Shown here piece after piece: positions 18,179-26,164 of a stretch of 64,000 nt of DNA (the first letter of the stretch is position 1; the number at the start of each line of letters is the position of its first letter). Position numbers and translations under genes: made by a program. This stretch comes from Chitinibacter sp. GC72 (GTDB lineage: Bacteria > Pseudomonadota > Gammaproteobacteria > Burkholderiales > Chitinibacteraceae): contig NZ_VIRW01000006.1 in assembly GCF_009760905.1 (NCBI RefSeq), positions 1 to 64,000 of the forward strand, in the 5' to 3' direction. The notes under the pieces were generated by a model. It did not search any database. It saw only the letters and a list, made by a program, of their open reading frames with translations, and was not told the DNA's origin.

Positions 18179-18748
18179 TTAATACCCGATACCGCTCAGG
18201 GCCAGAACACCAATCAGCGCAAAAATGGCCGCAGCCACAAATCGCACCATGCGCAAGATATGCATACGCGTGGCAATCCAGTCGCCCAGATAAACAGCCG
18301 GCACATTCGCCAGCATCATACCCACGGTGGTACCCAGCACCACCTGCCACAGCGGCGTGTATTTTAACGCCAGCGCCACGGTGGCAATTTGCGTTTTGTC
18401 ACCCATTTCGGCCAGAAAAAAGGCAATACAGGTTGCAATAAATGCGCCGTAGGGTTTGACGACGGCCTCGCCCTCTTCCATGACATCCGGGATCATAGCC
18501 CACGCCGCAATAGCCAGAAAACCCAAGCCCACGATCCAGCGTAGGATCTCAGGGGAAATCAGCCCAGCCACTTGCTGCCCGATCCAGCCGGCAGCAAAGT
18601 GATTTAATACTGTAGCAACAAAAATGCCCGCAACAATAGGTAGCGGGCGACGGAACCGGGCGGCCAGAATTAGTGACAGCAATTGGGTTTTATCACCCAT
18701 TTCGGCCACTGCTACAACACCGGTAGAAATCAGTAAAGCATCAAACAT
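18179..18748 (-). CDS. mneA: TMEM165/GDT1 (UPF0016) family manganese exporter
   Basis: A 189-residue membrane protein with two internal repeats, each carrying the family signature E-x-GDKT: AEMGDKTQLLS near residue 17 and AEMGDKTQIAT near 109. About six hydrophobic helices are visible. Bacterial members (MneA of Vibrio cholerae) export Mn2+. GGAG lies eight bases before the chosen ATG at 18748; a frame from 18817 would run through the riboswitch expression platform. A yybP-ykoY manganese riboswitch precedes the gene, which supports the function. The symbol is by analogy. Confidence 0.88.
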   Translation of the reverse strand: MFDALLISTGVVAVAEMGDKTQLLSLILAARFRRPLPIVAGIFVATVLNHFAAGWIGQQVAGLISPEILRWIVGLGFLAIAAWAMIPDVMEEGEAVVKPYGAFIATCIAFFLAEMGDKTQIATVALALKYTPLWQVVLGTTVGMMLANVPAVYLGDWIATRMHILRMVRFVAAAIFALIGVLALSGIGY

Positions 18749-18756
18749 TGAACAGG

Positions 18757-19005
18757 CTCCGGGGTGGGCGAACGAGACGAGGCCAACCATGCTGCCCACC
18801 CCACAAGGGTACCGCATGGTTAGCCTCGGGTCTCATCAGGTGCGCTGACGATGCCTTGGTCGCACATGGGCAGACCGCAAAGACAAAGTTCAGCGCACTG
18901 TAGGCGCCATGAAGCAGCATCAGCCAGAGCATCAGCAGCTTCAAGTTTGTTGACGCAAACCTGGCTCAATTGCATTTTGCAAACGGCCAGCGATTACTCC
19001 CCCGA
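18757..19005 (-). promoter_or_regulatory. yybP-ykoY manganese riboswitch (candidate)
   Basis: The leader of the Mn-exporter gene contains the aptamer word GGGGAGTA (19002-18995), GTCAACA (18954-18948), and further on GAGGCTAACC. Downstream are a 9-bp stem GTGCGCTGA/TCAGCGCAC (18890-18898 with 18840-18848), a long stem from GAGACCCGAGGC to GCCTCGTCTC, and a competing stem GGGGTGGGC/GCCCACCCC (18794-18802 with 18761-18769). The last arm abuts the GGAG ribosome binding site (18757-18760). The known association is Mn2+ sensing upstream of UPF0016 genes. The ligand is inferred. Confidence 0.78.
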
Positions 19006-19054
19006 AGGAAGCCGACATTCTAAAACAGGCAGCGCAATACTTACAAGTAAGGGA

Positions 19055-19549
19055 TTATCGCGACTGATCGGCCAGGCGTTGCTGCGCCCATTTGAGCACC
19101 CCCGTGCAGCCGTCTTCAATCAGATCGAGTACATGCTCAAAGCCATCAGAGCCGCCGTAATACGGATCAGGCACTTCGCGCTCGCCCGCCTCGCTGGCAT
19201 AGTCCAGAAACAACTGCACTTTATGCTGCAAATGCGCCGGGCAGCGACGATGCAAATGATTAAAGTGCCCCTGATCCATCGCCAGAATCAGATCGAAACG
19301 CTCAAAGTCAGCCGCGCGCACTTCACGGGCGCGCAAGCCGGACAAATCATAGCCGCGTTTTTTGGCATGCTGCTGGGAGCGCCGATCCGGCGCCTCGCCC
19401 ACGTGATAGTCGGCAATCCCAGCCGAATCGACCATCACCTGCTGCGCCAGATCCTGATCAGCCAGCATTTGCCGCAACACCCCGTCAGCAGTCGGGCTGC
19501 GACAAATATTGCCGGTGCACACCATTAAAACCGAATACAAGGCGCTCAT
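19055..19549 (-). CDS. Low-molecular-weight protein-tyrosine phosphatase
   Basis: A 164-residue cytoplasmic phosphatase. The P-loop reads VCTGNICRSP (Cys11, Arg17) and the general acid lies in VPDPYYGG. In many bacteria such enzymes act on polysaccharide-assembly tyrosine kinases (Wzb/Etp type), but no capsule genes are nearby, so the substrate is unknown. The ATG at 19549 (MSALYSVLM) is preferred over one at 19558. A 49-bp repeat lies 13 bases upstream. Confidence 0.92.
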   Translation of the reverse strand: MSALYSVLMVCTGNICRSPTADGVLRQMLADQDLAQQVMVDSAGIADYHVGEAPDRRSQQHAKKRGYDLSGLRAREVRAADFERFDLILAMDQGHFNHLHRRCPAHLQHKVQLFLDYASEAGEREVPDPYYGGSDGFEHVLDLIEDGCTGVLKWAQQRLADQSR

Positions 19550-19562
19550 TAGATACATCCAT

Positions 19563-19611
19563 AGGTATATGTTTGAAATAAAATATCAATAAAGGCTATG
19601 TGCATATACCC
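19563..19611. repeat. 49-bp palindromic repeat, copy 3
   Basis: Begins AGGTATATGT and ends GTGCATATACCC, 49 bp. It lies just upstream of the tyrosine phosphatase start, in the space where its promoter or ribosome-binding region should be. Confidence 0.75.
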
Positions 19612-19660
19612 CTTGCATCTCCAAATCTACTTGGCTTAAGTCAGACCGGCTTGAGCTCGC

Positions 19661-19861
19661 TCAGGCGCTGACCGCGTAATCATGCACCATGGTCAGGGCA
19701 ATATTTTTCAACTGCACGCATTGCTGACATTGTGCCTGCAAGCGCTCGTTTTCCAAAGCCAGCCTGCGCAACTCGTCGGCAATCGCCAGTAGATTTTCGC
19801 GTGCCATTCCAGCCCCCTCTTGCACCGACGCCAGGCGTTCGGCCATTTCCAATGCCAGCAT
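19661..19861 (-). CDS. Small helical/coiled-coil hypothetical protein
   Basis: A 66-residue acidic protein starting MLALEMAERL, with heptad-like ELRRLALENERLQAQC and a CQQC pair. The ATG at 19861 has GGAGG four bases upstream, which argues for a real gene. I do not recognise the family. It is divergent from the ribose operon and could be a small regulator or an unrelated gene. Confidence 0.5.
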   Translation of the reverse strand: MLALEMAERLASVQEGAGMARENLLAIADELRRLALENERLQAQCQQCVQLKNIALTMVHDYAVSA

Positions 19862-20047
19862 ATTGCCTCCACATATCCGTGCCCTTTTCTGGATGAAAAG
19901 CGCAACAGCATTGCACCGCAAAACACGGCCCAGCACCTAGATCAGGATCAAACCAGCAACCGATAAGTGATTCTCGCATCAGGGATGTAGTGTATATATT
20001 CTCACTACATATACTTGATATAAATCAATCCGCAATGCTGATTACGG

Positions 20048-20075
20048 TTTAGCATTTACCCAACAGCAAGCTAAA
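20048..20075. promoter_or_regulatory. Inverted repeat before rbsK
   Basis: TTTAGC (20048-20053) and GCTAAA (20070-20075) are inverted around a 16-base spacer, 28 bases before the rbsK start. It is a candidate operator for the LacI-family regulator encoded at the end of the operon. No classic compact LacI palindrome with a central CG was seen. Confidence 0.3.
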
Positions 20076-20102
20076 TCGAATCAGCAAATATCAGGAGGCA
20101 GC

Positions 20103-21005
20103 ATGAGCAAGGTCTTGGTCGTTGGCAGCATCAATATGGATCTGGTCGCGCAGGTGGGGCACTACCCGCGCCTAGGAGAAACTTTGCTGGGTAGTGGCTT
20201 TGCCACCTACCACGGCGGCAAAGGCGCCAATCAGGCCGTTGCGGCGGCACGGCTTGGCGCCCAGGTCAGCATGATTGGCCGGGTCGGCGCTGATGCATTC
20301 GGCCAGCAACTCACAGCAGGCCTGATCGCCGAAGGGATTGATGCGCGCTGGGTGCAGACCAGCACAGGCATGGCCAGCGGGATCGCAATGATCACGCTAG
20401 CGGGGAGTGATAACGCAATTATTGTGGTGCCCGGCGCCAATGCCATGCTCAGCCCTGCGGACATTCTGGCGGCCGAAGCGGCCTTTATCGATACCGATGT
20501 GGTGATCGCCCAGCTGGAAACGCCGCTCCCCACCATTTACCAAGTCGCCGAGCTGGCGCAGCGTCACGGCAAACCCTTCATTCTCAACCCTGCCCCGGCG
20601 ATGGCTTTACCCGCCGAGCTATTGGCGCAAGTGAGCCTGCTAACACCCAATGAATTCGAGCTGGGCATGGCATTGCAAATACCGGAAAGCGAATGGCGCA
20701 GCGCATTGCAGCAGCGCCTGGGCAAAGTGCTGATGACTGCAGGCCAGGATGGTGCCTGGTATTGCGACGAAAACGGACAACTGCAGCAGCAAGCGAGTTT
20801 CAAAGTCGAAGCGCTCGACACCACCGGCGCGGGAGACACCTTTAATGGCGCGCTAGCCGCCTTCTGGGATAGTGGTTTGGCGCAAGCCAGCCGCATGGCT
20901 TGTGCGGCTGCGGCTTTATCGGTGACCCAAGCCGGGGCTCAGGGTGGCATGCCAACCCAAGCGCAATTGCTGGCGTTTCTGCATGAACAAGGAGAAGCAG
21001 CATGA
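20103..21005 (+). CDS. rbsK: Ribokinase
   Basis: Phosphorylates D-ribose to ribose 5-phosphate. This PfkB-family protein has 300 residues. It shows GSINMDLV at the N-terminus, HGGKGANQAVAAARLG for ribose binding, and DTTGAGDTFNGAL with the catalytic Asp. AGGAGG (20093-20098) lies just before the ATG. It opens the operon; in E. coli rbsK comes fifth, so the order differs. It overlaps rbsD by four bases. Confidence 0.96.
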   Translation: MSKVLVVGSINMDLVAQVGHYPRLGETLLGSGFATYHGGKGANQAVAAARLGAQVSMIGRVGADAFGQQLTAGLIAEGIDARWVQTSTGMASGIAMITLAGSDNAIIVVPGANAMLSPADILAAEAAFIDTDVVIAQLETPLPTIYQVAELAQRHGKPFILNPAPAMALPAELLAQVSLLTPNEFELGMALQIPESEWRSALQQRLGKVLMTAGQDGAWYCDENGQLQQQASFKVEALDTTGAGDTFNGALAAFWDSGLAQASRMACAAAALSVTQAGAQGGMPTQAQLLAFLHEQGEAA

Positions 21006-21400
21006 AAAAGCTAGGTCATCTCAACCGTGACATCAGCCGCGTTCTGGCGAGCATGGGTCACACCGATAGCATCGTGATTGCCGATTGCGGCCTGCCGATT
21101 CCCGATCATGTGGAGTGCATCGATTTATCACTACAAATTGGCACACCTTCATATTTCGCCACGCTGGACAGCATCTTGGCCGATTTTCAGGTGGAACGTG
21201 CGGTACTGGCCAGCGAATGCCAAAGCAAAAATCCGGCGGTGGCCGAGCAAGCCGAGGGCATGGCGCAACATGGCGTGAAGATCGAATTCGTGCCGCATGA
21301 GCAATTCAAACAGCTGACGCACCATGCGCGCGCGATTATCCGTACCGGTGAAGCCAGCCCTTACGCCAATATCGTACTGTATTCCGGCGTGATTTTTTAG
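21002..21400 (+). CDS. rbsD: D-ribose pyranase
   Basis: Interconverts pyranose and furanose forms of ribose so that RbsK can act. The 132-residue protein has the family opening MKKLGHLNRDISRVLASMGH, the catalytic His20 and the ADCGLPIP segment. ATGA overlap with rbsK and nine bases to rbsA show one operon. Confidence 0.96.
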   Translation: MKKLGHLNRDISRVLASMGHTDSIVIADCGLPIPDHVECIDLSLQIGTPSYFATLDSILADFQVERAVLASECQSKNPAVAEQAEGMAQHGVKIEFVPHEQFKQLTHHARAIIRTGEASPYANIVLYSGVIF

Positions 21401-21409
21401 GAGCCAAGC

Positions 21410-22885
21410 ATGTTGATCCAAATGAAAGGCATCAGCAAAGCCTTTGGCCCGGTCCGGGTGCTGGAAGACGTTGATTTTGCGCTGGAGCGTGGTGAGATTC
21501 ATGCGCTGATGGGCGAAAACGGCGCGGGAAAATCAACGCTAATGAAGATTTTGTGCGGGGTGTATCAGGCTGATAGCGGCACCATTGCTGTTGATGGTAA
21601 AGATACCCCTATTAAAAATACCAGCGACGCCGAAAAGCAGGGCATCGCCATTATTCACCAGGAGCTCAACCTGATTCCGCAATTGTCGGTGATGGAAAAC
21701 ATGTTTCTGGGCCGCGAGCCACGCCGTTTTGGGGTAATCAACACCATCAAGATGCGCACGCAATGTCTGGAATATCTGCAATTGCTGGGTATTGAAAATC
21801 TCGACCCCGATGTGGAAGCCGGCACGCTATCGATTGGCCAGCAGCAAATGGTTGAGATCGCCAAAGCGCTATCGCTGAACGCGCAAACGCTGATTATGGA
21901 CGAGCCAACTGCGGCGTTGTCCGAGCGCGAGACCGAAAAACTGTTTGGGATTATTGCCGATCTGAAATCACGCGGCGTAGGGATTGTGTATGTCTCGCAC
22001 CGGATGGAAGAGATTTTCAAAGTTTGCGACAAGATCTCGGTGCTGCGCGATGGTCAATTTGTTGGCGAGCGGGTGATTGCCCAGACCGATTTTGATGAAA
22101 TCGTCCGCATGATGGTCGGTCGCGAGATTGGTGATCGTTTCCCGGTACGGCAGGCCACGCTAGGCGAGGTACGACTTAAAGTTAGCGATCTGGCCGATGC
22201 TACGATTAGCGGGATTAATTTTGCAGTGCGTGCCGGTGAAGTGCTCGGCATCGCCGGGCTGATGGGCGCGGGGCGCAGTGAAATCCTGAAAACTATTTTT
22301 GGGATTAATCGCAAAGTGGCTGGCCGCGTTGAGCTCGATGGTCAAGCACTCAATGCGCGTAGTCCCGCTGAAGCAATTGCCGCCGGCATTGGCTTTGTCA
22401 CCGAAGATCGTAAAAGCCAGGGTTTGGTGCTGGGCTTGTCGGTGCGCGAAAACGCTACGCTGGCCAATCTATCGAAATACGCGCGTTTTGGCGTGATCAA
22501 CCACGCCGAGCAAATGGCCGTGGTGCAGCGCGAAATCGACCGCATGCACATCCGCACTCGCGATGCCGAGCTGGAGGTGAAATCACTGTCGGGCGGTAAT
22601 CAGCAAAAAGTGGTGTTTGCCAAATGGCTGGGCATTGCGCCCAAGGTCTTGTTCCTCGACGAGCCAACCCGTGGCGTCGACGTTGGCGGTAAGGCTGAAA
22701 TCTATCAAATCATTAATGAATTAGCGCAGTCCGGTGTGGCGATTGTGATGGTGTCGTCCGAATTGCCAGAAGTTCTGGCCATGAGTGATCGCGTCTTGGT
22801 GATGCATCAGGGTAAGCAGGCAGGGATTTTTCACCAGCCCGATGCTGAAACGGTAATGACTGCTGCAACTGGAGGTTTGAAATGA
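21410..22885 (+). CDS. rbsA: Ribose ABC transporter ATP-binding protein
   Basis: Energises ribose uptake. The 491-residue protein contains two ABC domains. The first has Walker A GENGAGKST, signature LSIGQQQ and MDEPTAAL; the second has the degenerate P-loop GLMGAGRSE typical of sugar RbsA/MglA proteins, then LSGGNQQK and LDEPTRGVDVG. AGGAG precedes the start. It overlaps rbsC by four bases. Confidence 0.96.
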   Translation: MLIQMKGISKAFGPVRVLEDVDFALERGEIHALMGENGAGKSTLMKILCGVYQADSGTIAVDGKDTPIKNTSDAEKQGIAIIHQELNLIPQLSVMENMFLGREPRRFGVINTIKMRTQCLEYLQLLGIENLDPDVEAGTLSIGQQQMVEIAKALSLNAQTLIMDEPTAALSERETEKLFGIIADLKSRGVGIVYVSHRMEEIFKVCDKISVLRDGQFVGERVIAQTDFDEIVRMMVGREIGDRFPVRQATLGEVRLKVSDLADATISGINFAVRAGEVLGIAGLMGAGRSEILKTIFGINRKVAGRVELDGQALNARSPAEAIAAGIGFVTEDRKSQGLVLGLSVRENATLANLSKYARFGVINHAEQMAVVQREIDRMHIRTRDAELEVKSLSGGNQQKVVFAKWLGIAPKVLFLDEPTRGVDVGGKAEIYQIINELAQSGVAIVMVSSELPEVLAMSDRVLVMHQGKQAGIFHQPDAETVMTAATGGLK

Positions 22886-23832
22886 TGAATATGAACGTAC
22901 AACACAAAGCGACCCTACAAAAACTGGGCCCATTTCTGGCGCTGCTGGTGTTGGTGGCCGGTTTGGCAATCACCAGCCCAGACTTTATGACCGTCGGCAA
23001 TTTACTGAATGTGTTCCGCCAGGTGTCGATCAATGCGCTGATCGCCTTTGGCATGACGCTGGTGATTTTGCTCGGTGGGATTGATTTGTCGGTGGGCTCG
23101 ATTCTGGCGCTTTCATCCGTACTCACCGCCTTGATGCTTAGCCACGGGGTTGATCCGGTGGTGGCCGCCAGCGTGGGTATTTTAGCCGGTGCCGGCATGG
23201 GGATGATTAATGGCGTGATTATCAGTAAGGGCAAAGTAGCGCCGTTTATTGCCACCCTAGGCATGATGACGATTTTGCGCGGCTTATCACTGGTGTTTTC
23301 CGAAGGCCGCCCGATTACGGGGCTCAATAGCGACTTTTTCGCGATGCTCGGTGGTGGCTATGTCGCGGGCTTTATTCCGGTGCCGGTCATCCTGATGCTG
23401 GTGATGTTTGCGGTGTTCTGGTTTGTGCTTAAACGCACGGTATTTGGCCGCCATGTTTATGCGGTCGGCGGCAATGAAGAGGCAGCGGCCTTGTCGGGCA
23501 TTAAAACCGATCGCATCAAAATCTGGGTGTACACGCTTTCGGGCGCAATGGCCGCCACTGCAGGGATGATTCTGACTTCACGTTTAAATTCGGCCCAACC
23601 GACTGCGGGTACAGGCTATGAACTGGATGCGATTGCCGCAGTGGTGCTCGGCGGCACGAGCCTGACAGGTGGCCGTGGCTGGATCTTCGGCACCTTGGTT
23701 GGCGCTTTGTTGATCGGGATTTTGAATAATGGTTTGAATCTGCTGGGCGTGTCGTCGTTCTACCAGCAGGTGATTAAAGGTGTCGTGATTTTGCTGGCGG
23801 TTTTGCTTGATCGCTCAGGAAAAAAAGCCTGA
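22882..23832 (+). CDS. rbsC: Ribose ABC transporter permease
   Basis: Membrane pore of the ribose importer: 316 residues with eight to ten hydrophobic helices, the LGGIDLSVGSILALSS family segment, VGGNEEAAALSGI coupling region and TGRGWIFGT-like GGRGWIFGTL before the last helices. The frame starts within the rbsA end (ATGA). A 49-bp repeat follows its stop, before rbsB. Confidence 0.95.
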   Translation: MMNMNVQHKATLQKLGPFLALLVLVAGLAITSPDFMTVGNLLNVFRQVSINALIAFGMTLVILLGGIDLSVGSILALSSVLTALMLSHGVDPVVAASVGILAGAGMGMINGVIISKGKVAPFIATLGMMTILRGLSLVFSEGRPITGLNSDFFAMLGGGYVAGFIPVPVILMLVMFAVFWFVLKRTVFGRHVYAVGGNEEAAALSGIKTDRIKIWVYTLSGAMAATAGMILTSRLNSAQPTAGTGYELDAIAAVVLGGTSLTGGRGWIFGTLVGALLIGILNNGLNLLGVSSFYQQVIKGVVILLAVLLDRSGKKA

Positions 23833-23851
23833 TTTTTATCAGGACAACAAG

Positions 23852-23900
23852 AGGTATTGCCCAGTAAATATTGATTTGATTGATACAGAGCGAAATACCC
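23852..23900. repeat. 49-bp palindromic repeat, copy 4
   Basis: Begins AGGTATTGCC and ends GCGAAATACCC, 49 bp. It lies in the 103-base space between rbsC and rbsB inside the ribose operon, 35 bases before the rbsB start. A hairpin here could alter the rbsB to rbsC ratio. Confidence 0.65.
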
Positions 23901-23935
23901 TGCTTTACTTTCTCTCACAATTGACGGAGTCACCC

Positions 23936-24865
23936 ATGAAACGCATTCTTTCTCCCCTACTGATTGGCCTGCTGGCCACTGGTCTGATCGCCTGCTCAAA
24001 ACAAGGCCCGGATACCCAGGCCGTTGCCGAGCCTGCTGCGGCCAACGCCCAACTGAGCGTAGGCTTGGCCATTTCTACCCAGAACAACCCCTTCTTTGTC
24101 GCGTTGCGAGACGGTGCGGCTGCTGAAGCCACCGCGCAAGGCGTCAAGCTGATTACTGTCGACGCCCAGGATGATTCAGCCAAACAGATTTCAAATATTG
24201 AAGATCTGATTCAGAAAAAGGTTCAGGTCATTCTGATCAACCCGACTGATTCGGATGCCGTGGCAGGCGCAGTGAATGAAGCACTCAAAGCCGGGATCAA
24301 AGTGGTATCGCTCGATCGCAGCGTCAATGGCGCACCAGTGAGTGCCCATATTGCCTCGGATAATATCGCTGGTGGCAAAATGGCGGCGGAATTTCTGCTG
24401 GAGACAATCGGCGGCAAAGGCAATATCGTCGAACTTGAAGGCATCCCCGGCTCATCAGCAGCGCGTGAGCGCGGTCAGGGTTTCCATTCAGTCGTTGATG
24501 GCAAAGCGGATGTGAAACTGGTCGCCAAGCAGGCCGCTGATTTTGACCGCGCCAAAGGCCTCTCGGTGATGGAAAACATCCTGCAAGGTAATAAGGACGT
24601 TAAAGGCGTTTTTGCCCACAACGATGAAATGGCACTGGGCGCACTGAAAGCCATCGAAGCGGCAGGACTGAAAAATGTGGTCGTTGTCGGCTTTGATGCC
24701 ACCACCGACGCGGTTAATGCAGTGAAAGCTGGCCAGTTGGCCGCCACAGTGCAGCAAAAACCCGAGCTGATTGGTAAAATGGGCGTCGAAACGGCCATCA
24801 AGTTGAGCAAGGGCGAAGCGGTTGATGCCTTTATCCCCGTGCCGCTGGATGTGGTGAAACAATAA
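23936..24865 (+). CDS. rbsB: Ribose-binding protein, predicted lipoprotein
   Basis: Substrate-binding subunit of the ribose importer, 309 residues, periplasmic-binding protein type I. The N-terminus MKRILSPLLIGLLATGLIAC ends in a lipobox (GLIAC) so Cys20 should be lipidated; E. coli RbsB is soluble and unlipidated. The mature part has NNPFFVALRDGA, DAQDDSAKQISNIEDL and GVFAHNDEMALGA, typical of RbsB. GGAG lies seven bases before this ATG. A longer frame to 23807 would overlap rbsC and lacks a signal peptide. Confidence 0.94.
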   Translation: MKRILSPLLIGLLATGLIACSKQGPDTQAVAEPAAANAQLSVGLAISTQNNPFFVALRDGAAAEATAQGVKLITVDAQDDSAKQISNIEDLIQKKVQVILINPTDSDAVAGAVNEALKAGIKVVSLDRSVNGAPVSAHIASDNIAGGKMAAEFLLETIGGKGNIVELEGIPGSSAARERGQGFHSVVDGKADVKLVAKQAADFDRAKGLSVMENILQGNKDVKGVFAHNDEMALGALKAIEAAGLKNVVVVGFDATTDAVNAVKAGQLAATVQQKPELIGKMGVETAIKLSKGEAVDAFIPVPLDVVKQ

Positions 24866-24880
24866 GCAGCAATCAATTTT

Positions 24881-24944
24881 GCCGGGCGAAGAAGCTGAAA
24901 AGTGGTAGTGGAAAAGTGGTTTAGCCCCCCTGCTTCGCCCCGGC
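24881..24944. other. Large imperfect inverted repeat after rbsB
   Basis: GCCGGGCGAAG (24881-24891) and CTTCGCCCCGGC (24933-24944) can pair around a 41-base loop. It has no T tract, so a processing or stabilising hairpin between rbsB and rbsR is more likely than a terminator. Confidence 0.4.
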
Positions 24945-24955
24945 AAGACGACCCA

Positions 24956-24985
24956 GCCGATATGTACATCGGCGCCCAGCTGGGC
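24956..24985. promoter_or_regulatory. Two inverted repeats before rbsR
   Basis: GCCGAT-ATGTAC-ATCGGC (24956-24973) is followed at once by the 12-base palindrome GCCCAGCTGGGC (24974-24985). They end 14 bases before the rbsR ATG, so they are candidates for autoregulatory sites or for mRNA hairpins. Confidence 0.35.
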
Positions 24986-24999
24986 TCAACAGGAATCAA

Positions 25000-26010
25000 A
25001 TGACAGCCTACCAACGCCTCACCATTGCCGACATCGCCCACCTGGCCGGGGTGTCAAAAACCACGGCCAGCATGGTGCTGAATGATCGCGCCGAGCAATA
25101 CCGCATCGCCCCGGCCACGGTGGAGCGCGTCAAGCAGATTGCCGCCGAGCATCATTTCCAGCCCTCAACATCCGCGCGCTCGCTGCGCACCCGGCGCAGC
25201 AGCACGCTGGGCCTGGTCGTGCCCGAGCTGGGCAATTTTGCCCATGCCATGCTGGCGCAGGCGCTGGAAGCGCTGTGCCGCGACGCCGGATTTCAGCTGT
25301 TTGTGGTCTGCAGCAATGATCAGGCCGAGATGGAAATTACCGCCGTCGAGCAATTGCTGGCGCGCCAGGTAGACGGACTGATGCTGGTGCCGTGTACCAC
25401 CAACGCCAAACTCTATGCCAAGTGGGCCAAACGACTACCGCTGGTGCTGGTTGACCGCCGCGTCATCGGCAGCACCCTGCCCTTTGTCGTGAGCAATGCA
25501 CAGGACAAAGTACAGGAGCTGATCGGCAGTGCTCTGGCACATGGCGTGCGCGAAATTGCCTACTTTGGCGGGCAAATTGCGCTCTCGCCCAGTGTGGACA
25601 GGCTGACGGGCTTTCAGCAAGCCTGGCAGGCAAGGCATGCAGAAGCCAACCCAGCACTGATCTTTCATCGCGACTACCAGCAGCACAGCGGCTACGCGAT
25701 GATGGCCGAGTGTTACCAGCAACTGGGGCGCTACCCGGAGGCGGTATTTACTGCGTCCATCTCACTACTGGAAGGCGTACTCGCCTTCATCAATGAAAAA
25801 GACCGATTCAGAACATCGCCCCAGCATTTGCTCAGCTTTGACGACCACCGCCTGCTCGATTGCATGCCACGGCCGATCAACGCTGTGGTACAAGACAGCC
25901 AACAACTGGCCGCACAAAGCCTGCACCACATCATTGCACTACTGGCTGGCGAGAGCATTGAATCAGTCTGGATACCCGCACACATCAATTGGCGACAGAG
26001 CTTTGCTTAA
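25000..26010 (+). CDS. rbsR: LacI-family regulator resembling Cra/FruR; probable ribose repressor
   Basis: A 336-residue repressor. The helix-turn-helix (about 8-28) reads TIADIAHLAGVSKTTASMVL, followed by the hinge SARSLRTRRSSTLGLVVPEL and a periplasmic-binding-like sensor domain. The N-terminal third looks more like Cra (FruR) than like E. coli RbsR, so the effector might be a sugar phosphate. Its place directly after rbsB suggests it controls the ribose operon. AGGA lies seven bases before the ATG. Confidence 0.85.
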   Translation: MTAYQRLTIADIAHLAGVSKTTASMVLNDRAEQYRIAPATVERVKQIAAEHHFQPSTSARSLRTRRSSTLGLVVPELGNFAHAMLAQALEALCRDAGFQLFVVCSNDQAEMEITAVEQLLARQVDGLMLVPCTTNAKLYAKWAKRLPLVLVDRRVIGSTLPFVVSNAQDKVQELIGSALAHGVREIAYFGGQIALSPSVDRLTGFQQAWQARHAEANPALIFHRDYQQHSGYAMMAECYQQLGRYPEAVFTASISLLEGVLAFINEKDRFRTSPQHLLSFDDHRLLDCMPRPINAVVQDSQQLAAQSLHHIIALLAGESIESVWIPAHINWRQSFA

Positions 26011-26042
26011 TGCCACACCATAAAGTGCCAACATACCCAGCA

Positions 26043-26091
26043 ATGTATATACCCAGAAGCATTATCTGAATTGACCTACAGAGCAATACTC
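26043..26091. repeat. 49-bp palindromic repeat, copy 5 (degenerate)
   Basis: Begins ATGTATATAC and ends GAGCAATACTC, 49 bp. The internal GACCTACAG matches the deduced consensus. It lies between rbsR and the shared terminator. Confidence 0.55.
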
Positions 26092-26127
26092 AGCATTGCC
26101 AGAAACCTAGAAGCCAACTTTATGCAA

Positions 26128-26150
26128 AAAACGGCGCTTAGCGCCGTTTT
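26128..26150. terminator. Bidirectional terminator between rbsR and metZ
   Basis: AAAACGGCGC and GCGCCGTTTT form a perfect 10-bp stem around TTA. A and T runs on both sides serve the convergent rbsR and metZ. Confidence 0.9.
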
Positions 26151-26164
26151 ACGATTGATTGCAA

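Noticed and set aside
18820-18975. 51-codon open frame inside the riboswitch leader
   Set aside because: No ribosome binding site at a useful distance, and it overlaps conserved aptamer words; the RNA structure explains the sequence better.
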